Below, in pieces: positions 5,506 to 8,653 of a stretch of DNA of 8,653 nt. The stretch comes from Gammaproteobacteria bacterium (GTDB lineage: Bacteria > Pseudomonadota > Gammaproteobacteria > HK1). A model generated the notes under the pieces. It did no database searches, was not told the origin of the DNA, and saw only the letters and a program-made list of their open reading frames with translations. The stretch is taken from the NCBI GenBank assembly GCA_022822245.1, contig JAJECB010000102.1, positions 1-8,653 of the forward strand, read 5' to 3'. A program made the position numbers and the translations under genes. Numbering within the stretch: position 1 is the first letter of the stretch; the number at the start of each line of letters is the position of its first letter.

Positions 5506-6219
5506 TCAGCCGCACTTGGAGTCGCCGCAGTTGAGGCAGGTCATGCAGCCGTCCATCATGACCGCCGCCTTGGTGCTGCATCGCGCGCAGAGCACCGCGT
5601 CGGGCGGGAACTCTCCGTCCTCGCACCCGAGCTCGCGGCGGATCTCGTCGATGTGGCGCTGCTGGCCCTCGTCGGGCCTCTCGCGCGTCATGAGCCCGAT
5701 CTTGATGAGGTGGTCCTCGATCACGGTGCCGATCTCGGCCACCAGCGACGGGACGTGCCGGCCCCCGCGCTTGAGGTAGCCGCCCCCCGGGTCGAACACC
5801 GAGTGGAGCTCCTCGACCAGGAACGCAACGTCGCCCCCCTTCCGGAACACCGCGGAGATGATCCGCGTGAGGGCCACGATCCACTGGAAGTGCTCCATGT
5901 TCTTCGAGTTGATGAAGATCTCGAAGGGGCGCCTCAGCTCGTGCTCGGTCCCCGGATTGAGGACGATGTCGTTGATGGTCACGTACAGGGCGTGATCGGA
6001 GAGCGGAGTCTTGATCTTGTACGTCGATCCGGCGAGCTGCTCGGGCCGCTCGAGCTGCTCGTGCATCTGGATGACGTCCGCGGTCGGTCGGGCCTCCTGG
6101 GCCTGCCCCGCAGCCCCTTGCGGGGCGTCCGGCGCCTGCGCCTTGGCCTCCGCCTTCGTCTCGGCCGCCTCGTCCGCCACGCCGAACTTCACGATCCGTC
6201 CGTCCACCTTGATTGCCAT
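5506..6219 (-). CDS. nrdJb: Class II ribonucleotide reductase small chain (TSCPD/NrdJb-like)
   Basis: This 237-residue protein is the detached C-terminal part of vitamin B12-dependent ribonucleotide reductase. A variable Ala/Gln/Glu-rich linker (about 20-50) follows MAIKVDGRIVKFG. A TSCPD-type domain then contains HALYVTINDIVLNPGTEHEL, FEIFINSKNMEHFQWIVALT, VFRKGGDVAFLVEELHSVFD and GGGYLKRGGRHVPSLVAEIG. The C-terminus is cysteine-rich (CARC near the end, then MTCLNCGDSKCG). These cysteines probably bind zinc and/or relay reducing equivalents to the active-site disulfide, as the C-terminal cysteines of full-length NrdJ do. It follows the catalytic chain in the same direction. I chose the ATG at 6219 because the conserved sequence starts there. 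A GTG at 6288 has a better Shine-Dalgarno (GGAGGGG) and lies only 24 bases past the upstream stop, adding 23 residues. A strong terminator follows it. Confidence 0.85.
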   Translation of the reverse strand: MAIKVDGRIVKFGVADEAAETKAEAKAQAPDAPQGAAGQAQEARPTADVIQMHEQLERPEQLAGSTYKIKTPLSDHALYVTINDIVLNPGTEHELRRPFEIFINSKNMEHFQWIVALTRIISAVFRKGGDVAFLVEELHSVFDPGGGYLKRGGRHVPSLVAEIGTVIEDHLIKIGLMTRERPDEGQQRHIDEIRRELGCEDGEFPPDAVLCARCSTKAAVMMDGCMTCLNCGDSKCG

Positions 6220-6312
6220 GACTTTCGTTCCGTTCTTCTTCTCTCGTTCCCAGGTTCCGAGATGGGGGCTCGCCCGCCGCTTCCCCACCGGGCTCCCCTC
6301 CGTTCCGTGGTA

Positions 6313-8653
6313 TCAGAACTTCCCGTAGTAGCCTTCCTTCAGCGCGTCGTAGAGATTCGCCGCCGTGTGCGTCTCGCCGTCGTACTCGATCTCCTCGTTG
6401 CCCCGCACCTCGATCACCCGGCCGTCGTCCAGGGTGAAGCGATAGGTCGTGTTCTCGAGGTCCTCGTCCTTGACCAGCACCCCCTGGAAGGCTTCCGGGT
6501 TGAACCGGAACGTCGTGCAGCCCTTGAGCCCCTTCTCCATCGCGTAGAGGTAGATGTCCTTGAAGTCCTCGTAGGGGAAGTCCGTCGGCACGTTGGCGGT
6601 CTTGGAGATCGAGGAGTCCACCCAGCGCTGCGCCGCCGCCTGCACGTCGACGTGCTCGCGCGGGGTGAAGTCGCCGCTGCTCACGAAGTAGTCGGGGAGG
6701 TCGTCGAGCCCCTCCGCCTCGGGGTTCACGAGCTCGCGGTAGGCGAGGAGCTCGAACGACCACACGTCCACCTTCTCCTTGGTCTTGCGCCCGGTGCGGA
6801 TGACGTTGCGCGAGTAGTGGTGCGCGAAGCTCGGCTCGATCCCGTTGCTCGCGTTGTTCGCGAGGGAGAGCGAGATGGTGCCGGTGGGGGCGATCGAGGA
6901 GTGGTGGGTGAAGCGGGCCCCGACCTCCGCGAGCCGCTCGACGAGCTCCGGCTCGACCCCCGCGATCCGCTGCATGTAGCGGCTGTATCGGGCGTGCAGC
7001 ACCTTGCCCTTCACCCGGTCGCCGGCCGCGATGCCGTCGCGTGCCATCTCCGGGCGGGCGGCGAGCATGGCCGGCGTCACCTCGAACTCCTCCTCGAGAA
7101 TCGGAGCCGGCCCCTTCTCCTCGGCGAGCTCGAGCGCGGCCCTCCATCCGGCGAGGGCAAGCTCGCGGCTCACGTCGGCCGTGAACTCGAGCGACTCCGG
7201 GCTCCCGTAGCGGAGCCCGAGGAGGGCGCACGCGGAGCCGAGACCGAGGAACCCCATGCCGTGGCGCCGCTTGGCGGTGATCTCGCGGCGCTGCTCCTCG
7301 AGCGGCAGCCCGTTGATCTCCACCACGTTGTCGAGCATCCGGGTGAAGACGGCCACCGTCTCGCGGAAGCCCTCCCAGTCGAACCGGGCGTTCTTCGTGA
7401 ACGGCTCGTGCACGAAGCCGGTGAGGTTCACCGACCCGAGGAGGCACGAGCCGTAGGGGGGCAACGGCTGCTCCCCGCAGTTGTGGACGTAGAGCCCGTT
7501 CGCGTCGAAGGCGTTGACCCCGGGAACCGATACGTCGAAGACCTCGGCCTCTCCCGCGGGCTCGACCGCCCGCACGGTGGCCGTGAAGCGCTCGCGGTTG
7601 AAGGTGCGGCGGCAACCGGCGAGCGCGGCCCCGAGCCGGCCCGCCTTGTCCGTGTCGTGGAACCCGACCACCCGGTCGAATCGCGGAAGGTTCTCGCGGG
7701 CGACGACGAGCTCATGCTGTGCGCGAACCCCGTATTCGCGCAAGCCGCCCCGGCCGTCGGGCAGGCTTTGCGTGCCTGCCTCCCGGCGGTTCCGGTAAAG
7801 GCGCGAGACGACCCCGGCGCGAAGGAGCATCCGCTGCACCTCGACGAGCAGGTTCCCGTCGCTCTGCGCGAGGCGGACGCTCACGCCCTTTCGCCGGTCG
7901 CCCTGCACGCTGCCGTCCGCGTCGAAGAGACCGCGGAGGAAGCCCCGCTGGAACCCCGCGGAGCATCGGTGCATCGCGGGGGTGACGGACTTCCCTCCCG
8001 GGCGAAGGCCGAGTCCGCTCGCGAGGCGCTTGAGCGCGCCGAGCTTCATCCGGTACTCGCCGCGGCCGGGGACCGCGTGCCAGCCCCGGAAGTCGGCGCG
8101 GTGCGGGAGGTTGCGCGCCGCCGCCCACGCCGCGTCCATGACCGCCGCGACCCCCGGGCGTTCGTAGCCGCCGTTGACGGCCAGGGCCCCCGGCCAGGTG
8201 GAAAGCACCGCGGCATCCTCCTTGAGCGTTCCGTCGCCGACGAGGAGACCGACCAGGTACCCCTCCGGCTCCGTGCCGGGGCCGTCCCACTCCGGCGCCT
8301 CGCGGTGGTCGTTGAGCACGATCTCGTCCCCGGGGCGAAGGCTCCCGGCTTCCGTCCACTCGGTCTTCATCGTGTGGCGGGTGGCGCCCGCCACCCGGCG
8401 CACCCGGTGGTCGGGGGTGAGGGTCAGCCGGTATCCCTCCTCGGTCTCGAGGTCCACGACGCGCTTCCGGCCGGTCGGGAAGAAGCCGCGGGAGTCGGTG
8501 CGATGCGCCGCCCCGTCGACCACCGCCTCGAACCGCCGCCCGACGAGATCCGCCACCTGCCGCGGCCCGCCCGCTGTCTGCACCCAGGTATCCGCGGTCA
8601 CGCATGGATTGGTCGCGCGGATCTCCTCGCAGAACCAGTTGTTGTTCATCTCG
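6313..8653 (-). CDS. nrdJ: Class II ribonucleotide reductase catalytic chain with intein (5' end outside)
   Basis: The adenosylcobalamin-dependent enzyme reduces ribonucleotides to deoxyribonucleotides in the cytoplasm. Only the C-terminal part is in the window; the frame is open to the right edge and the start lies beyond it. Without the intein the visible extein reads EEIRATNP-CGEQPLPPYGSCLLGS. The first Cys (codon 7479-7477) corresponds to the thiyl-radical Cys439 of E. coli NrdA, the Glu two residues on is its partner, and the Cys in YGSCLL corresponds to Cys462. The phosphate-binding PTGTIS loop lies near 6888-6871, followed by NNASNGIEPSFAHHYSR, WVDSSISKTANVPTDFP and KGLKGCTTFRFNP, all typical of NrdJ. 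The chain ends in DALKEGYYGKF at the TGA at 6315-6313. The C-terminal TSCPD/zinc part is a separate gene downstream. Third codon positions are very GC-rich, unlike the left half of the window. Confidence 0.92.
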   Translation of the reverse strand, partial: EMNNNWFCEEIRATNPCVTADTWVQTAGGPRQVADLVGRRFEAVVDGAAHRTDSRGFFPTGRKRVVDLETEEGYRLTLTPDHRVRRVAGATRHTMKTEWTEAGSLRPGDEIVLNDHREAPEWDGPGTEPEGYLVGLLVGDGTLKEDAAVLSTWPGALAVNGGYERPGVAAVMDAAWAAARNLPHRADFRGWHAVPGRGEYRMKLGALKRLASGLGLRPGGKSVTPAMHRCSAGFQRGFLRGLFDADGSVQGDRRKGVSVRLAQSDGNLLVEVQRMLLRAGVVSRLYRNRREAGTQSLPDGRGGLREYGVRAQHELVVARENLPRFDRVVGFHDTDKAGRLGAALAGCRRTFNRERFTATVRAVEPAGEAEVFDVSVPGVNAFDANGLYVHNCGEQPLPPYGSCLLGSVNLTGFVHEPFTKNARFDWEGFRETVAVFTRMLDNVVEINGLPLEEQRREITAKRRHGMGFLGLGSACALLGLRYGSPESLEFTADVSRELALAGWRAALELAEEKGPAPILEEEFEVTPAMLAARPEMARDGIAAGDRVKGKVLHARYSRYMQRIAGVEPELVERLAEVGARFTHHSSIAPTGTISLSLANNASNGIEPSFAHHYSRNVIRTGRKTKEKVDVWSFELLAYRELVNPEAEGLDDLPDYFVSSGDFTPREHVDVQAAAQRWVDSSISKTANVPTDFPYEDFKDIYLYAMEKGLKGCTTFRFNPEAFQGVLVKDEDLENTTYRFTLDDGRVIEVRGNEEIEYDGETHTAANLYDALKEGYYGKF
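7480..8604 (-). mobile_element. Intein with LAGLIDADG homing endonuclease inside nrdJ
   Basis: The in-frame insert is 375 residues, from Cys1 (codon 8604-8602) to Asn375 (7482-7480), followed by the extein Cys+1. Block A is CVTADTWVQTAGG. Block B has the TxxH motif in LTLTPDHRV (Thr63, His66). Two LAGLIDADG dodecapeptide motifs are visible: YLVGLLVGDG at 116-125 and FLRGLFDADG at 222-231, each with its catalytic Asp. Block F is EVFDVSVPGVNAFDANG and block G is LYVHN with the penultimate His. Every residue needed for standard class 1 splicing (Cys1, Thr-x-x-His, His-Asn, Cys+1) is present, and there are no stops, so it is likely splice-competent and possibly still a homing element. It sits directly before the catalytic Cys of the NPCGE motif, where loss would destroy the host enzyme. 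Confidence 0.95.

Noticed and set aside
5327..7615. 762-codon minus-strand open frame overlapping both nrdJ genes in another frame
   Set aside because: Its translation is Arg/Ala/Gly/Pro-rich without motifs, as expected for a shadow frame of GC-rich coding sequence, and it spans two well-identified genes.
7712..8605. 297-codon minus-strand open frame inside the intein
   Set aside because: Out-of-frame shadow of the intein, dominated by Arg, Gly and Pro.
1..8653. CRISPR arrays, tRNA or rRNA genes, integrase or transposase genes
   Set aside because: None seen: no short regularly spaced repeats, no recognisable tRNA arms or rRNA segments, and no recombinase motifs in any frame inspected.

Overview
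The window comes from a GC-rich bacterium. Evidence for bacteria: Shine-Dalgarno-like sites, tight operons with ATGA/GTGA overlaps, a MntA/HepT pair and a split B12-dependent ribonucleotide reductase. The sequence does not fix the phylum. The right-hand ribonucleotide reductase locus has very GC-rich third codon positions and looks like the vertically inherited backbone. The left half is a patchwork of defence-type genes and gene remnants.

Layout. Positions 1-31 hold the first ten codons of a sulfatase (minus strand) that runs off the left edge. Positions 61-200 hold a frameshifted remnant of the RelE-like N-terminus of a UvrD-type helicase. From 3593 down to 353 runs a minus-strand operon of three overlapping genes: a ParB/Srx-domain protein, a putative PD-(D/E)XK-like nuclease whose frame is broken by one in-frame TAG, and a DNA methyltransferase. 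Upstream, at 3614-3822, is a scar of type III-like restriction/modification sequence. A plus-strand DUF2306 membrane protein lies at 3988-4347. A dead copy of the sulfatase 5' end lies at 4432-4488. It shares at least 29 identical bases with the copy at position 1, in the same orientation, so the whole 4.4 kb block sits between direct repeats.

At 5143-4489 (minus strand) is a nucleotidyltransferase/HEPN (MntA/HepT) toxin-antitoxin pair. A gene-free spacer at 5144-5505 holds a leader sequence similar to one at 3824-3865 and, at 5341-5395, a strong terminator for the gene pair to its right. That pair is a small TSCPD/zinc subunit of class II ribonucleotide reductase (nrdJb-like, 5506-6219) and the catalytic chain (nrdJ/nrdJa-like, 6313 to beyond 8653). 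The catalytic chain carries a 375-residue LAGLIDADG intein inserted directly before the catalytic thiyl-radical cysteine.

How the parts may work together. The two reductase polypeptides would supply dNTPs aerobically or anaerobically using adenosylcobalamin, after the intein splices itself out. The ParB-like/nuclease/methyltransferase operon looks like an undescribed or little-described restriction-modification-type defence system. Its putative nuclease is interrupted here, and it is surrounded by scars of other defence genes. The region therefore looks like a turnover site for defence genes next to a sulfatase.
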